A stretch of 6,376 bases of DNA from BS750m-G62 sp964577175. GTDB taxonomy: Bacteria; Planctomycetota; Phycisphaerae; FEN-1346. The translations under genes and the position numbers were made by a program. The DNA lies in assembly GCA_964577175.1 (NCBI GenBank), contig CAZNYC010000184.1, positions 1 to 6,376 of the forward strand. Direction: 5' to 3'. This document shows, in pieces, positions 5,681 to 6,376 of the stretch. The notes under the pieces are model-generated. The model was not told the DNA's origin and searched no databases. It worked only from the letters and a program-made list of their open reading frames with translations. How positions within the stretch are numbered: position 1 is the first letter of the stretch; every line of letters starts with the position of its first letter.

Positions 5681-6375
5681 GGCATCACCTCCTCGGCCTC
5701 GTGCCAGAGGTCGGGGCGCGAGGCCAGTTCCTCGAGCACCGCACGCCGATCCTCCGGCGGCAGTTCCTCGAAGGCGGCCATCCAGTCGTCGGCCTCCCAG
5801 TCGGCGAGGTCGGCCTCGGCGGGCTCGGCGCCGAAGACCTCGTCGGCGTGCCGGTCCGGCATAGGCGGGTCGAGGTCCCACGACCACCGGCCGGGGCGGA
5901 TGGTGGCCTTGTACTCGGCCTCCCAGGCCTCGTGGTCGGCACCGTCGAACGCCCCGGCGTAATCGACCTCGACCGGAACCATGACCTGGCCGCCCGGGCC
6001 CACGTTGAACCGGAGGCGGGCGTAGGTCTTGCCGCCGCGGGCCAGGACGAACATCAGGGCCCAGTCGCAGCGGCCGAAGACGCGCTGGAAGGTCTCCTCG
6101 TCCACGTGGCTCGGGGTCGGACTGCCGCCGGGATGCGTATGGACCCACAGGCGGGCGAACTGTTCCGGCCGCCGGCCGAGGTCCACCTGGTGGTCGAAGA
6201 AGTCGGCCACGGCCTCGTCATCGAACGAGATGCTCGCCGAAGTGACCTCCTGGCGGACGGTGACGAAGTCCTCGATGTAGAGCGGGTCGTCGTCGGCCGG
6301 ACACAGCCGGTCGTCACTGATATGTGGATGGGTGACCGCGGCGTTGCAGGCGGCCGGGTGGGGCTCGAGGGCCAC
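5674..6375 (-). CDS. JAMM/JAB (Mov34/MPN) metalloprotease-like protein, 5' end beyond window
   Basis: JAB proteins are zinc isopeptidases that remove or mature ubiquitin-like tags. The core motif is complete here: WVHTHPGGSPTPSHVDEE, i.e. HxH-x7-S-x2-D with H78, H80, S88 and D91, numbered from the right-most codon read. Strands on both sides (LYIEDFVTVRQ at 32-42; WALMFVLARGGKTYARLRF after the motif) fit the MPN fold. Residues about 150-233 form an acidic Trp-rich tail (LADWEADDWMAAF, PEDRRAVLEELASRP), probably helical and specific to this group. The protein is open at the edge: the first codon seen is GTG with no ribosome site in view, so it is most likely an internal Val. The JAMM glutamate, usually in an E-x-x-G context 45-60 residues before HxH, is not evident; Cys/His-rich sequence (THPHISDDRLC) stands near there. 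The last codons contain the ribosome site of the ThiF gene. Partner function in deconjugation is inference. Confidence 0.82.
   Translation of the reverse strand: MALEPHPAACNAAVTHPHISDDRLCPADDDPLYIEDFVTVRQEVTSASISFDDEAVADFFDHQVDLGRRPEQFARLWVHTHPGGSPTPSHVDEETFQRVFGRCDWALMFVLARGGKTYARLRFNVGPGGQVMVPVEVDYAGAFDGADHEAWEAEYKATIRPGRWSWDLDPPMPDRHADEVFGAEPAEADLADWEADDWMAAFEELPPEDRRAVLEELASRPDLWHEAEEVMPW
5684..5693 (-). promoter_or_regulatory. Consensus ribosome binding site of the ThiF gene
   Basis: The minus strand reads AGGAGGTGAT, three bases before ATG 5680, a full anti-16S match inside the end of the JAB gene. It rules out the longer minus-strand frame that is open up to 6148. Confidence 0.8.
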
Positions 6376-6376
6376 G

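Noticed and set aside
5072..5962. 296-codon plus-strand frame opposite ThiF and JAB
   Set aside because: Shadow coding; the E1 and JAMM motifs and the consensus ribosome site are on the minus strand.
5681..6148. N-terminal extension of the ThiF frame to 6148
   Set aside because: The extension is Arg/Gly/Pro-rich shadow of the JAB gene; AGGAGGTGAT fixes the start at 5680.
1..6376. Search for CRISPR repeats, tRNA/rRNA genes, transposase genes and att-type direct repeats
   Set aside because: No regular spaced repeats, cloverleaf, rRNA-like segment, transposase motif or convincing long direct repeat was seen by eye; short att repeats could be missed, particularly since the island ends are not both in the window.

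Overview
The window is GC-rich bacterial DNA with dense, short-spaced genes. A heparinase-like polysaccharide lyase carrying a PA14 domain, together with the leader of a second secreted hydrolase of the 'LPNGIVLPKPWPP' type, suggests a Planctomycetota (or related PVC) genome. This assignment rests on protein style only and is moderate in confidence.

Layout. (1) Bases 1-2441 (+) are a polysaccharide-degradation locus. It holds a long heparinase II/III-like protein (61-2244) whose N-terminus is lost or frame-disrupted at the left edge. After 29 bases comes the 5' end of a secreted hydrolase (2274 to about 2441), which keeps a good ribosome site, a signal peptide and the mature N-terminus, then stops resembling a hydrolase. 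(2) Bases 2442-2867 (+) are a junction zone with a possible 45-residue ORF and a 68-residue NrdR-like zinc-ribbon protein that has its own strong ribosome site. (3) Bases 2868-4712 (+) are a type IV toxin-antitoxin pair: an AbiEi-like winged-helix antitoxin, then an AbiEii nucleotidyltransferase toxin, joined by a 4-base GTGA overlap. The pair is preceded by a promoter embedded in CGAACAA/TTGTTCG half-sites that look like an autoregulatory operator. (4) Bases 4713-4999 are a convergent intergenic region with several hairpins. (5) Bases 5000-6376 (-) are a two-gene operon: a JAMM/JAB metalloprotease-like protein, running off the right edge, and a ThiF/E1-like adenylyltransferase, overlapping by 7 bases. 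This is the core of a bacterial ubiquitin-like activation and deconjugation system.

Interpretation. A catabolic locus appears to have been interrupted around base 2441, and the sequence to its right is accessory or defence-type cargo: an orphan zinc ribbon, an AbiE system and an E1-JAB module. The most interesting part is the E1-JAB operon, whose possible E2 and ubiquitin-like partners would lie beyond base 6376. No rRNA, tRNA, CRISPR array or transposase gene is visible.
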